From Planctomyces sp. (GTDB lineage Bacteria > Planctomycetota > Planctomycetia > Planctomycetales > Planctomycetaceae), in contig JAHBXW010000003.1 in assembly GCA_019636235.1 (NCBI GenBank), positions 250,001-314,000 of the forward strand: a stretch of DNA of 64,000 nucleotides. Reading direction: 5' to 3'. Under the pieces are notes generated by a model. The model saw nothing but the letters and a program-made list of their open reading frames with translations, was not told the origin of the DNA and made no database searches. Shown piece by piece: positions 49,601 to 58,707 of this stretch. Made by a program: the position numbers and the translations under genes. Every line of letters begins with the position of its first letter. The stretch's first letter is position 1.

Positions 49601-49682
49601 TCGGCCGCACTTCCGAGGAAAAATCGGGCGTTCCCGCTTCCGAAGCGGACAGCAGCAACACCGCCAGCAGTTCCACAACCAT
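46632..49682 (-). CDS. PSCyt1-DUF1549-DUF1553 protein with central beta domain, 1016 aa
   Basis: A second large cytochrome-like protein. The ATG at 49682 (AGGGAG ribosome binding site 10 bp upstream) gives a short signal sequence ending SASEAG, so the longer frame to 49814 is rejected. Heme sites: CLKCH near 33 and CAQCH near 325. DUF1549 and DUF1553 flank an inserted beta-rich module of about 200 residues (GRTHYEGPEGEFFLSE, DGDPQTGWSTNGRFGE), which resembles a discoidin/galactose-binding domain. The protein would bind glycan and heme outside the cytoplasm. It is convergent with the DUF1501 gene (55 bp between stops). Confidence 0.92.
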   Translation of the reverse strand: MVVELLAVLLLSASEAGTPDFSSEVRPILARHCLKCHGPDEARREGGVRFDVFDGAVAEGDSGRFPVVPHRPEESELIRRITSEDEAEQMPPPSAKMPLSEDQIDILRRWIASGAEYEEHWAFQPPRAASPPAVRDASQVRNPIDRFLQARLETEGLAPSPEADRAALIRRASLDLIGLPPTEAELQAFLDDPRPDAYEALVDRLLASPRYGERWARRWLDLARYADTNGYEKDRPRSMWPWRDWVIRALNADQPFDEFTIDQIAGDLRPNASLEQLVATGFHRNTMINEEGGIDPLEFRFHAMTDRVGTTGAVWLGLTLMCAQCHTHKFDPLLHTEYYEVFACLNNADELKLPVPDPAIAAERERLQAELAALEAALPSRFPAVPEAEAPDLSEPQRRERAFQAALQAWIERERSQAVEWTIRQPAQLESNLPKLDLLADGSVLARGDQTKRDVYSLRLTEGLAGATALRLEALPHDSLPRRGPGRTHYEGPEGEFFLSEVIAHAVLPDGERRRVQLDDGGTSDQTPTAENPGSDARFAVDGDPQTGWSTNGRFGEPRHAVFRLREPLQGATALEVELIFERYYAAALGRFRISLTAAEQAIAARPYEADVEELLLRPESSWSEADRERVVRAFALLAPELAEARAELAELRKRVPEFPTTLVLRERPADDPRPTHVYRRGEFLTPTEEVTPGTPEVLHPVAGESPLDRLRFAEWLVDRQNPLAARVTANRHWQMLFGTGLVRTTDDFGYQGELPSHPELLDWLAVDFMRDWSVKRLHRLIVTSGAYRRSSTATEAQRLRDPENRLLARGPRVRIDAEALRDSALAAAGLLSDRMYGPSVYPPQPASITTEGAYGQLAWTVSEGEDRHRRGLYTFMKRTAPYAMFATFDGPSGEACLARRDISNTPLQALTLLNDVALLEAAQALGREMAGMPSDGDSPDRERAAGLIRRCLSRGAEPDELDRLAAFAARTRSRFQSAPEQAAQAAGIEGESAVEAATWTAVARAVMNLDEFVTK

Positions 49683-49963
49683 GACGCATGCACTCCCTGT
49701 CGCCGCGATCGACCGCCGCGGACATCTCCAGAGTCCATGAGACCGCCTCCGCCGCGGGAGGGCAAGCGGGGCGCAAGGTTTGGCCGGATGATCCTCGCGG
49801 AATGGCCCATCCACATCGTCGCCCGCAGGCGAATGGTTTCATCGACGCCGGACCAGGTCGACGAATCTCGCGTGGAACACCCGCCAGCGGAGCCAGCCCA
49901 CGGAACGTCTGTTCTGGCAGTCAGGGGATGGTTATGATTGGAACATCGCGAAGGAACACCAAA

Positions 49964-50395
49964 ATGCCGCGAAATGTGCTGCGATGGGGCGGTGCAATGG
50001 CCTTGCTCGGACTGGCCGCACTGGGGGTGGCCAGCGAATTTCGCCATGCCGCCGTCACTGCGACCAGATCGACGATTTCGTCGGCAACGTCCGCATTGAA
50101 TGATGGCCGAATGCCCACTCCCTTACTGTCGGATAAAGGCTGGGTCCTGCTGAGTGACTCGGAGGCGTCTGCCCTGATGCGCACGGCGTCGAGCACCAAC
50201 CAAGGCGAGTGGGAGCAGGGCTCGGTTGCCAGGGACCACTGGGGCCATCGGTTGATGATATCATCAAGGTCGCGTAATGGAGGGACCGAGCACTTCGTCT
50301 GGTCGGTCGGGCCGGACGGCAGGGACGGGACTTCGGACGACGTGTTTCTGATTGGACGGGAACGTCCGCCCGGCCTCGAAAAAGGGGCCAACTGA
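49964..50395 (+). CDS. Exported protein with GspG-like C-terminal motif, 143 aa
   Basis: A 143-aa protein with an N-terminal hydrophobic anchor (GGAMALLGLAALGVASEF). The C-terminal half contains DHWGHRLMISSR and VWSVGPDGRDGTSDDV, which resembles the calcium-binding end of type II secretion major pseudopilins (WGxP...SxGxDGxxGTxDDI). The prepilin cleavage and methylation motif is absent. The ATG at 49964 follows AAGGAACACCAAA; two earlier in-frame ATGs (49928, 49934) lack such a site. Base composition is somewhat lower in GC than neighbours. Possibly an orphan pseudopilin-derived surface protein; function unknown. Confidence 0.65.
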   Translation: MPRNVLRWGGAMALLGLAALGVASEFRHAAVTATRSTISSATSALNDGRMPTPLLSDKGWVLLSDSEASALMRTASSTNQGEWEQGSVARDHWGHRLMISSRSRNGGTEHFVWSVGPDGRDGTSDDVFLIGRERPPGLEKGAN

Positions 50396-50447
50396 CGTAG
50401 GTATACCGGGCCTTGGCGCTACACCCTGTGACGTCCCCCGCTCGCCA

Positions 50448-50517
50448 CTTCAATTCGCACTTTGCAATAGCCGTTTTGCAATTTGCAATGACCGATTGCT
50501 GTTGACCAATGACCAAT
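50448..50517. repeat. Degenerate heptanucleotide tandem array (10 units in 7-bp phase)
   Basis: Read in steps of seven from 50448 the units are CTTCAAT, TCGCACT, TTGCAAT, AGCCGTT, TTGCAAT, TTGCAAT, GACCGAT, TGCTGTT, GACCAAT, GACCAAT. TTGCAAT occurs three times and GACCAAT twice (plus GACCGAT), all in phase, with intervening units diverged. GACCAAT repeats read TTGGTCA on the other strand. This resembles the heptanucleotide short tandem repeats known from filamentous cyanobacteria. Confidence 0.6.
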
Positions 50518-50559
50518 CCTGTTCGCCGGGCCGAGGCCATCGCTGCGCTCCGTGTCGTT

Positions 50560-50582
50560 GCCGAGGGGATCAACCCTTCGGC
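50560..50582. repeat. Hairpin element (copy B) related to 42456-42476
   Basis: GCCGAGGGG / ATCAA / CCCTTCGGC: a 9-bp stem with one G-T pair, 5-nt loop. It shares the left arm and four of five loop bases with the hairpin at 42456 and is preceded by CGCTGCGCTCCGTG, which is also similar to sequence near the first copy. There is no T-tract. Confidence 0.6.
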
Positions 50583-50748
50583 TCAGGCGCGGTCGGCGTA
50601 TGAACGTCGGCCGCCGTCGCCCACGCTTCCGGCTCGAGCTGCGTAAATCGCCGGGGCATCGCCGGGGCCACGCCCAGCGAACGCAGCCATTGCTCGCGGC
50701 TGCCAGATAGGCAATTCCATCAACCTGCGAATTGGCTGAAACAGCGCC

Positions 50749-51762
<1,014 letters not shown>

Positions 51763-51811
51763 GAAACAATCTCCTGGAATGCCGGTACGGCGCCGGCGGC
51801 CATCGTCCGGA

Positions 51812-53275
51812 TCACTCCTCGACACCCGCTTCCGGCTTCGGTTCGGGCAGGAACTGCGTCAGCACGAAGCCGAGCAATCCATAGACGGCCGCCACACACG
51901 CGCCCATGAAGGCCATTTTTCCCGGATCGGGTTTGTCCGACGCGGCCAGCGTGATCGTGATGAAGGCCGCCATCGTGCCCAGCACGCGGCCGCCGATATT
52001 CGCCGCGAAGCTCTCGCCGGTCCCGCGGAGGTGCACCGGGAATACGAGCGGAATGTAGTTCCCCCAGAAGCTCATCTGGGCGATCACGAACACGCCCGCC
52101 ACGAACATGCCCGCGCGGATCAGGCTCAGGCTCCCCTCGGTTTCAATGTTGTTCGACATCCACCAGTAGAACAGCGGCACGAAGATCAGCGCCGGAATCT
52201 GGAACACCCGGAACAGGTTCCGGCGGCTGAGAATCATTACGGCGATGTACGCGAAGACCAGCCGTCCCACGAGTCCGCCGACTTCCTGAAACGTCTGGAC
52301 GTTCGCCGCGACCTTGTCGATTTCGTTGGCGCGGGCCTGTCCGCGAATCCGGTCGGTGATCTCCGTTCCCCCGGCCGCGGCTTCTTCCTCGGCCTTCGTG
52401 ACCGCGGCTGCGGCCGATTTCTGGACGTCGACGTGACGCGAAATGATCTGCGGCGTCTGCTGGATCGCGCCGAACGCGAGTCCGAACGTCGAGGCGAACG
52501 CCAGCGTGGTGACGATGGTCGTCAGCCTCAATTCCGGGCTGAACAACTGCATCAGACTGGGCCGTCGCAGCGTGCCGGCCGCGCGCTTCGCCTCCCATGC
52601 CGGGGATTCCGGCAGAAAGGGGCGAATCACCAGCAGCGGGATCGCAGGAATCAGGCCGGAGATCAGCGTGTACCGCCAGGCCTCGTGCCCGCCATGGATG
52701 GCCGGCAGCGCCTGCCGCTGCGCAAAAACCGCCGCCAGGCCCGCCATCACGGCGACCAGCAACCCGCCAAACGACGAGAACGCCTGCGTGTAGCCCAGCA
52801 CTTTCTCGCGCCGCTTGGGCTCGGGAAACAGCTCCGCCAGCCACGCGACGGCCGCCACGAACTCCACGCACACGCCGATGAACACCAGGCAGCGGAAGAA
52901 CAGCAGTTGCCACAGGTTCGTCGAAAAGCCCGCCGCCGTCGCCGAAAACGCGTACAGCAGGATGCTCCAGGTGAGGACCCGGCGGCGGCCGAGCAGGTCT
53001 GTCAGGTAGCCCCCCAGGAGGCCGAACACGCCGCCCGCGATCGCCGGGACGAAGAACAGCGTCCGCGCCCATTTGACGTACTCGGCGCCTGTCGGCGGAA
53101 TCCAGGCCGGGTCCCCGGGCGTCGCCCCGCTCAAAGCGGCCACGGCCGGCTTGACGATCAGCGGCAGCATCAGCAGTTCGTAAATGTCGAACGCGAAGCC
53201 GATTGCCGCCATGATGCAGATCAGCCACTGCGTCGTCGTCAGACGGGCGGGCTCGGAGGACAGGTCGTCGGTCAT
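51812..53275 (-). CDS. MFS transporter (sugar porter-like)
   Basis: 487 aa, twelve predicted membrane segments. MFS motif [14 protein letters not shown] lies between the second and third segments and [16 protein letters not shown] between the fourth and fifth. An unusually long, acidic, helical loop ([19 protein letters not shown]) is inserted in the second half, around 290-345, ahead of segments 8-9. Substrate unknown; sugar porter resemblance and the divergent RbsD/FucU mutarotase suggest a monosaccharide. Confidence 0.85.
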   Translation of the reverse strand: MTDDLSSEPARLTTTQWLICIMAAIGFAFDIYELLMLPLIVKPAVAALSGATPGDPAWIPPTGAEYVKWARTLFFVPAIAGGVFGLLGGYLTDLLGRRRVLTWSILLYAFSATAAGFSTNLWQLLFFRCLVFIGVCVEFVAAVAWLAELFPEPKRREKVLGYTQAFSSFGGLLVAVMAGLAAVFAQRQALPAIHGGHEAWRYTLISGLIPAIPLLVIRPFLPESPAWEAKRAAGTLRRPSLMQLFSPELRLTTIVTTLAFASTFGLAFGAIQQTPQIISRHVDVQKSAAAAVTKAEEEAAAGGTEITDRIRGQARANEIDKVAANVQTFQEVGGLVGRLVFAYIAVMILSRRNLFRVFQIPALIFVPLFYWWMSNNIETEGSLSLIRAGMFVAGVFVIAQMSFWGNYIPLVFPVHLRGTGESFAANIGGRVLGTMAAFITITLAASDKPDPGKMAFMGACVAAVYGLLGFVLTQFLPEPKPEAGVEE

Positions 53276-53525
53276 GGAGTCGTCTGGGTGGGGGCCGCCA
53301 CGGCGGATGCCGCTGCAGCCGGTGTCGAGGAAGGACGCTCAGGATACCGGCCTGCGCGGCGCTCTCCAAACGCTCGCGGGAATTCCAGCCCTCCGCAACG
53401 CATCAGTCGGCCCGCGACTCGCAGTGATTTGGGCGACCAGGCTGCAGCGCATCCCATTCCCGCGTCTCTCCGGGACGATATGATCGGCCCTCGCTGACCC
53501 GAAGTCTTCAGACCCGACAGGCTCC

Positions 53526-53978
53526 ATGCTCAAGCATTCTCTGATCCACCCGCAGATCAATCAGCTCCTCGGCCGCGCCGGACATCATTCCAAGGTGCTC
53601 ATCGCCGACGGGAATTATCCGGCCTGGAACACCCTCGGCCCGAACGCCGAGCTGGTGAGCCTGAACCTGTCGCCGGGCGTCGTGAGCTGCACCGACGTCC
53701 TCAAGGCGCTCGCGTCGGCGATCCCCATTGAAGCCGCCCACACAATGGGCATACCCGCGGACGACCCTTACGCGCTGCACGGCGATCCGCCCATCTGGGG
53801 CCAGTATCGGGAAATCCTCAGCGACTCCGGGCTGTCGATTGAGCTGCAGCCCATTCCCAAATGGGAGTTCTACGACGCTGTCGCCTCGCGGGACCACGTT
53901 CTGACGATCCAGACCGCCGAGCAGGCGCTGTGGGCCAACCTGCTGCTGACGATCGGCGTCCGCAAGCCGGGCGAATGA
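53526..53978 (+). CDS. RbsD/FucU family sugar mutarotase
   Basis: 150 aa. The N-terminus MLKHSLIHPQINQLLGRAGHHSKVLIADGNYPAWN carries the catalytic His of the family (GHxSxVLIADxNYP); the C-terminal Tyr/Trp region WEFYDAV matches the sugar-binding pocket. Family enzymes convert the alpha and beta anomers of pyranoses such as ribose or fucose. It is divergent from the MFS transporter (250 bp), consistent with sugar uptake, and convergent with a small membrane gene. Confidence 0.9.
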   Translation: MLKHSLIHPQINQLLGRAGHHSKVLIADGNYPAWNTLGPNAELVSLNLSPGVVSCTDVLKALASAIPIEAAHTMGIPADDPYALHGDPPIWGQYREILSDSGLSIELQPIPKWEFYDAVASRDHVLTIQTAEQALWANLLLTIGVRKPGE

Positions 53979-54037
53979 CGGGCGCCGTCCGTCCGTCATC
54001 GCTCAGGCATCGGACGAGCGTCACGTCGCCCGGCCGC

Positions 54038-54265
54038 TCAGCCCTCTTTGCGGACCGCGCCGCTTTGACCGGCGTTCAGCACGCGCTCGATGTCCTCGGC
54101 CGACATCCCCATGTCGACCATCCGCATCTTCATGGAGGCTTCCAGCTCGGCCTGCCGGGAACGGGACCAAGCCCCCGCCGCCATCGCGCACACGCCTGGA
54201 ATGATGGCCATCGCTGCGATCGCCACCCAGAAGATGGCCACGTCGTTCTGGAAGAAGGACTGCAT
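54038..54265 (-). CDS. Small membrane protein, 75 aa
   Basis: 75 aa with one N-terminal membrane segment (FWVAIAAMAIIPGVCAMAAG) followed by a cytoplasmic basic-acidic helix (RSRQAELEASMKMRMVDMG) and a UBA-like ending (SAEDIERVLNAG). The ATG at 54265 is used; upstream in-frame sequence is Arg-rich. I know no function; similar short proteins occur widely in this phylum. Confidence 0.75.
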   Translation of the reverse strand: MQSFFQNDVAIFWVAIAAMAIIPGVCAMAAGAWSRSRQAELEASMKMRMVDMGMSAEDIERVLNAGQSGAVRKEG

Positions 54266-54467
54266 GTCTGCGCCCCCTGCGGAAGGATCCCCTCGGTTTC
54301 GGCAGGTGTTCGCCGTGGCCGAAGGAATCTGACGGAGATTCTTCCCGATCCAGACAGTTTCCGCGAGATCGCGACCCGGCGGCGGCTCGCGGAGGGCGCC
54401 GCGTCGCTGCCTCACGGGACAGGAACGGCGAGGCCGAATCGTCCGACCGGAACGCCGCACGCGGGTC

Positions 54468-56210
54468 CTACGACGACGGATCCGTCTCGATCGGCAACAG
54501 TTCGGGGACGTAGGTCGAAGCCCCGCTCGGTGCGGGAACCGGCCGCGGCGTTCCCCCCCGATCCGGCGAACGCACGCTCGCAAACGACAGCCGTTTCTCG
54601 CCGACCTCGATCGTCGACAGCCGCAGCGTCGGGGGAGCCGTCGGACCGCGAAACGCCGTCATTCGCGTCGACGGGGACCGCTGCGGTTCCGGGTCCAGAG
54701 TCAGACGCAGCGAAACCGTCGTCGCATCGGGATACGTCAGGTCCAGAGACAGGTCCCACTCCTGCGTCCCCTGACCCAGCGGATTCCCCAGGTCGCCTCG
54801 CGCGGCCAGCCGCAGTTCATGGCCGCCGCTGACCGTCGACGCGTGCGCCGGCGACAGCTCCCGGCCGTTCAACCGCCCCTTGAGCTGCGCCAACGGCAAC
54901 TGCCAGGCGTCGGACGCCCGGAGCACCACCTCGTCCGGCCCGAAGGCGATCCGCGGATGGGCGTCGATCGACGCGGCCACCTGCTGGAGAATCTGAGGCG
55001 GGGTCTGCTCCGGCCCCAGCAGCGCGGCGCAACGAATCAGCGCCGGCGTCGGCAGGTTTGCGAAATGCGGATCGGACAGCGTGCGGGCCAGCTTGCCCCG
55101 CTCCTCGGCGTGGTAATAGACCGACACCAGGAACACCCGGCTCTGATCGTGCTCCAGGCCGACGTCCAGGTTCCGCAGCACCGCGTCTTCCGCTTCCGCG
55201 AACCGGCGATGACGTTGCAGCACGCGGGCACAGATCAGGTTCGCTTCCCAGACGTCCGTCGAGAACGCCAGCGCGCGATTCGCCGTCTCCACCGACCCTG
55301 GATCGTTCTGGAACTCCTGAATGGCGGCCTTGTTCGCCAGGCCGGTGGCCAGCATGTCGTCCTTGCGGAAGTGCCTGTCCCCCAGCTCGACAAGCTGCTC
55401 GTAGGTCGCCTTGGCCTCGGCGAGTTGACCCAGCTCCTGCTGGGTGCGGCCCAGGTAGTACCAGTACGGGGGATAGGCCTCCATGAAGCCTGCCATCCGC
55501 CGCATGACGCGCAGCCGGACCTGCGGATCGGGCTCGCGGACGGCCGCGTCGAGGGCGTCCAGATCATCCCCCCGGATCAGCCAGCGATCGGGAATCTGCT
55601 TCTTCTGCGCCAGCTTCCAGAACGTGTCCAGAAACTGCGACGACTTCTGGACGACGGTCGTCATGCGGGCCTTGTCGACGCGCAGCAGGTCCACATCGCG
55701 CTGCAACGTCGTCGTGCGGTAGTCCCACCAGCTGTTCGCGCCCGAGCGGACCGCGTTGCCGAACTGGGCGGTGGCCAGGTCGGTGCCGAACGCGACGGCG
55801 TCCCAGGTCATCTTGCGGCTGACGTTCTGCTTGTAGGTGTCGCGAAGCAGCTTACGCTCGTAATCGGCGAGCCCGACCTGGTTGATCTCGTCCAGGACCG
55901 AGGTGTACAGCGCGACGACCTCCGGCTCGGGAATGGAGGTCAGATTCAGATTGTTGAGGATCTTCTCCTGCTCCTGGTGGAGCACGGCTTTGGAGGGATT
56001 CTGGCGGATGCGGTGAAAGGCCGTCCGGCAGTAGTTCAATGCCACGGCCGTGGATTTGACGGACGGGTCCAGCTCGGGGTGGCCGGCGACGGGAGCATTC
56101 GTGGGCGGCGCGTTCGCGGCCGGAGTTTCCCCAAACGCGACGGAAACGGCGGCGAAGGCCCACCAGGCCAGCGACCATTGAACGGCCAGACGTCGATGCG
56201 GTCGTGTCAT
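54468..56210 (-). CDS. TPR-repeat protein, exported
   Basis: 580 aa with a signal peptide (LAWWAFAAVSVAFGE). Tetratricopeptide-like helical pairs span about 260-420 (for example YYLGRTQQELGQLAEAKATYEQL and AEAEDAVLRNLDVG), and the N-terminal part is helical. The C-terminus (about 440-570) is beta-rich. The ATG at 56210 gives a clean signal; the longer frame to 56291 does not. It likely mediates protein-protein interactions in the cell envelope; no partner is indicated by the context. Confidence 0.75.
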   Translation of the reverse strand: MTRPHRRLAVQWSLAWWAFAAVSVAFGETPAANAPPTNAPVAGHPELDPSVKSTAVALNYCRTAFHRIRQNPSKAVLHQEQEKILNNLNLTSIPEPEVVALYTSVLDEINQVGLADYERKLLRDTYKQNVSRKMTWDAVAFGTDLATAQFGNAVRSGANSWWDYRTTTLQRDVDLLRVDKARMTTVVQKSSQFLDTFWKLAQKKQIPDRWLIRGDDLDALDAAVREPDPQVRLRVMRRMAGFMEAYPPYWYYLGRTQQELGQLAEAKATYEQLVELGDRHFRKDDMLATGLANKAAIQEFQNDPGSVETANRALAFSTDVWEANLICARVLQRHRRFAEAEDAVLRNLDVGLEHDQSRVFLVSVYYHAEERGKLARTLSDPHFANLPTPALIRCAALLGPEQTPPQILQQVAASIDAHPRIAFGPDEVVLRASDAWQLPLAQLKGRLNGRELSPAHASTVSGGHELRLAARGDLGNPLGQGTQEWDLSLDLTYPDATTVSLRLTLDPEPQRSPSTRMTAFRGPTAPPTLRLSTIEVGEKRLSFASVRSPDRGGTPRPVPAPSGASTYVPELLPIETDPSS

Positions 56211-56696
56211 TCCCTGGGTCTGTCGATCGAGGCCGGAGGCGGTTCGCCGCCACGGGGGACGGAAAAACGCCTTTCGCCCGCGGCGCTCCACATCGTGCGA
56301 TGAGCGGCTGCAGGCGTCGGATGTCCTGGTGCGAATCAGCCCCGCAACCGGGACGGATGGGGACCGCGAGAGAGCCGATCCGTGGTCTCGTCGAGGAGAT
56401 TGTGCGCGACAGATGCAACGCGTGCGCCAGCCCTGCCTGGCCAGGGCCGGTTTTCGAGGGCGGCGGTCGCTTTCTGCCGATCAGCGAAGCAGCCCGGCCC
56501 CGGCGCCTCCGGCGCCACCCGGAGAGCTGCTCCGGATCGCCCCGCCTGCCCCGCCGATCGGAGCGCGACAGTTGCCCCGGCGGGCGCTTTCCGGCAGATT
56601 CTGCCGGTCCGCCGTCCGGACGTTTGCAGACTTTCCCGGTGGGATGTGTGCATTTGACAATCGCCTTTTGCATCCGTGAGCGGCACTGGAAAGTTC
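56211..56696. other. Intergenic region upstream of pyrD, nothing clear
   Basis: About 490 bp between the divergent TPR gene and pyrD. A GGCGCC / TCC / GGCGCC element lies at 56502-56516, but GGCGCC is itself palindromic and common in GC-rich DNA. TTGACA occurs at 56654 without a -10 partner. No gene, tRNA or terminator is supported. Confidence 0.45.
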
Positions 56697-57698
56697 ATGC
56701 TGTACAAGGCTCTTCGCCCGCTGCTTTTCTCCCTCGAGGCGGAGACCGCGCACCACGTGGCGCTGCGCGCCGCCCGCTGCCTGTCAGCGCTGCCCCCCGT
56801 CGCGCGCTGGTTGCGTCGGAACGTCGCCCGTCCGGCCGACGTCCCACTTGAACGGCTGGGGCTGACGTTTCCGCATCGAGTCGGCCTGGCCGCCGGCCTC
56901 GATAAGAACGCCGTCGCCCCCTGGGCCTGGTGGGGCTTCGGATTCGGCTTTCTGGAACTCGGCACGATCACTCCCCGCCCCCAGGCCGGGAATCCCCGCC
57001 CCCGGATGTTCCGGATCCGCCAGCAGTCGGCCCTCGTCAACCGCATGGGCTTCAACAACGACGGCGCCGAGGCCGTCGCCGCGCGGCTGTCGAAACTTCG
57101 TTCCCGCGGAGCGCCGCCGTTCCCGATCGCCATCAGCGTCGGCAAGAACGCGACGACGCCCATCGAACAGGCGGAAGACGACTATCGATCCGCGGCCCGC
57201 ATCCTGGCCCCGCTTGCGGACCTTGTGAGCGTCAACATCAGCTCGCCGAACACTCCCGGGCTGCGCTCGCTGCAAACCCCCGGCCAGGCGGCCCGGCTGG
57301 TCGAAGCGATCCGCGAAGTCTGCCAGGGGCGGCCCGTGCTCGTGAAGTTCGCCCCCGAGCTGGAGGGGCCCGAACTCGACGCCGTGGTCCGGGCCTGTCT
57401 GGACGCGGGGGCGGCGGGCTTCATCGCCACGAACACGCTGTCCACGCGGGGGCGGGACGACCTGCCCGAAGGGGGGCTCAGCGGTCTGCCGCTGAAGGAC
57501 ATTGCGCGCGAGCGGATCGCCGCCATCCGGCGCGCGGCCGGAGATGCCGCGCTCGTCGTCGGCTGCGGCGGCGTCGATGACGCGGCGTCCGCCCAGACGC
57601 TCCTCGACGCCGGCGCGGACCTCGTCCAGCTCTATACGGCCCTCGTCTACAAGGGGCCGTTCCTGGCTGCCGCGATCTCGCGCGGACTGCGACGATGA
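56697..57698 (+). CDS. pyrD: Dihydroorotate dehydrogenase, class 2 (quinone-linked)
   Basis: 333 aa. FMN-binding and catalytic features: GLAAGLDKNA, GFNNDG, and VNISSPNTPGLRSLQ, in which Ser (not Cys) is the base expected of class 2 membrane-associated enzymes. The N-terminus contains the amphipathic helical lead (MLYKALRPLLFSLE) used for quinone access. CTGGAAAG precedes the ATG at 56697; an in-frame GTG at 56676 is possible. The stop overlaps the start of gluQRS (ATGA), so these two genes are translationally coupled. Confidence 0.95.
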   Translation: MLYKALRPLLFSLEAETAHHVALRAARCLSALPPVARWLRRNVARPADVPLERLGLTFPHRVGLAAGLDKNAVAPWAWWGFGFGFLELGTITPRPQAGNPRPRMFRIRQQSALVNRMGFNNDGAEAVAARLSKLRSRGAPPFPIAISVGKNATTPIEQAEDDYRSAARILAPLADLVSVNISSPNTPGLRSLQTPGQAARLVEAIREVCQGRPVLVKFAPELEGPELDAVVRACLDAGAAGFIATNTLSTRGRDDLPEGGLSGLPLKDIARERIAAIRRAAGDAALVVGCGGVDDAASAQTLLDAGADLVQLYTALVYKGPFLAAAISRGLRR

Positions 57699-58690
57699 CC
57701 CCCGCCGCGAACGACATCGTCGGACGGCTGGCCCACTCTCCCACTGGAGCCCAGCACGTCGGCAATGCCCGGACGTATCTGATCGCGTGGCTGTCAGCCC
57801 GTTCCCAGGGAGGCCGGCTCATTTTCCGAATGGAGGACATCGACTCGCCGCGCGTGAAACCCTGGGCTGCACAGCAGGCGCTGGATGATCTTCGCTGGCT
57901 GGGGCTCGACTGGGACGAAGGGCCGGACTGCGGCGGGCCATACGCCCCTTACATCCAGACAGAGCGCCTTCCCCGGTACTCCGCGCTGCTCGAGGAACTC
58001 CGCCGCGCGAACGCGATCTATCCCTGCACGTGCACACGGAGCGACATCGAATCCGCGGCCAGCGCTCCGCACGCCGGTCACGAGGGGCCGATCTACCCCG
58101 GGACATGCGCCGGCCGATCGGCCGCGGAGGCCGACGAGCTCTCCGGCCGCCCCTTCTGCTGGCGGTTCCGGATGTCGTTCGGGATCTCGGAGGCTGACTC
58201 GGCTGTGACGTTCGACGACCTGCTGCGCGGTCGGGAGACCTGCCGACCCGCCGCGGACCTGGGCGATTTCGTGATCGCCAAAGGGAATGGAACGCCGGCG
58301 TACCAGCTGGCCGTGGTCGCCGACGATCACGCCATGGGAGTCACCGAGGTCGTGCGGGGCGATGACCTGATTCCCAGCACATTTCGCCAGCTGGCCCTGC
58401 TTCGATTCTTCGGCTGGACGGCCCCGCGCTACGTCCACCTTCCGCTGGTTGTCGGCCCGGATGGCCGGCGACTGGCGAAACGTCACGGGGACACGCGAAT
58501 CGCGCTGCTCAGGGAACGGGGCATTCCGCCCGAGCGGCTGATTGGACGGCTGGCTCACTCGTGCGGACTGACCGACTCCCCGGCCCCGATCGCCGCACGG
58601 GATCTCATGGCGGAGTTCGACGTCGCGCGGTTGAACCGAGAGCCATGGGTGTTCACCGCGCGCGACTGGGAGTCGCTGGCGGCGCGTTGA
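57695..58690 (+). CDS. gluQ: Glutamyl-Q tRNA(Asp) synthetase
   Basis: 331 aa, a class I aminoacyl-tRNA synthetase paralogue that attaches glutamate to the queuosine base of tRNA(Asp) in bacteria where studied. HIGH-like SPTGAQHVGNART at the start, the ATP-binding LAKRHGDTR (KMSKS-like) near 250, and the zinc ligands CTCTRSD and YPGTC. It lacks the anticodon-binding domain of GltX, consistent with GluQRS. The 4-bp overlap with pyrD and 17-bp gap to the next gene mark an operon. Its physiological substrate was not tested here. Confidence 0.9.
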   Translation: MTPAANDIVGRLAHSPTGAQHVGNARTYLIAWLSARSQGGRLIFRMEDIDSPRVKPWAAQQALDDLRWLGLDWDEGPDCGGPYAPYIQTERLPRYSALLEELRRANAIYPCTCTRSDIESAASAPHAGHEGPIYPGTCAGRSAAEADELSGRPFCWRFRMSFGISEADSAVTFDDLLRGRETCRPAADLGDFVIAKGNGTPAYQLAVVADDHAMGVTEVVRGDDLIPSTFRQLALLRFFGWTAPRYVHLPLVVGPDGRRLAKRHGDTRIALLRERGIPPERLIGRLAHSCGLTDSPAPIAARDLMAEFDVARLNREPWVFTARDWESLAAR

Positions 58691-58707
58691 CCGGAGGAGG
58701 AACTGCC

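Larger units (their letters stand above)
50396..50748. other. Intergenic region with heptamer array and hairpin
   Basis: About 350 bp between the GspG-like ORF and argC with an AT-rich patch (listed as repeat) and a hairpin element. Nothing else is recognised; no gene is supported. Confidence 0.5.

Noticed and set aside
48003-49937. 644-codon open frame opposite the large PSD1 gene
   Set aside because: Arg/Pro/Gln-rich shadow of a clear cytochrome-like gene.
56502-56516. GGCGCC-TCC-GGCGCC as a hairpin or operator
   Set aside because: Short self-complementary GC hexamers are expected by chance in this composition.
56204-56851. 215-codon plus-strand ORF overlapping the start of pyrD
   Set aside because: Overlaps both the TPR gene start and pyrD, is Arg/Pro-rich and shows no motif.
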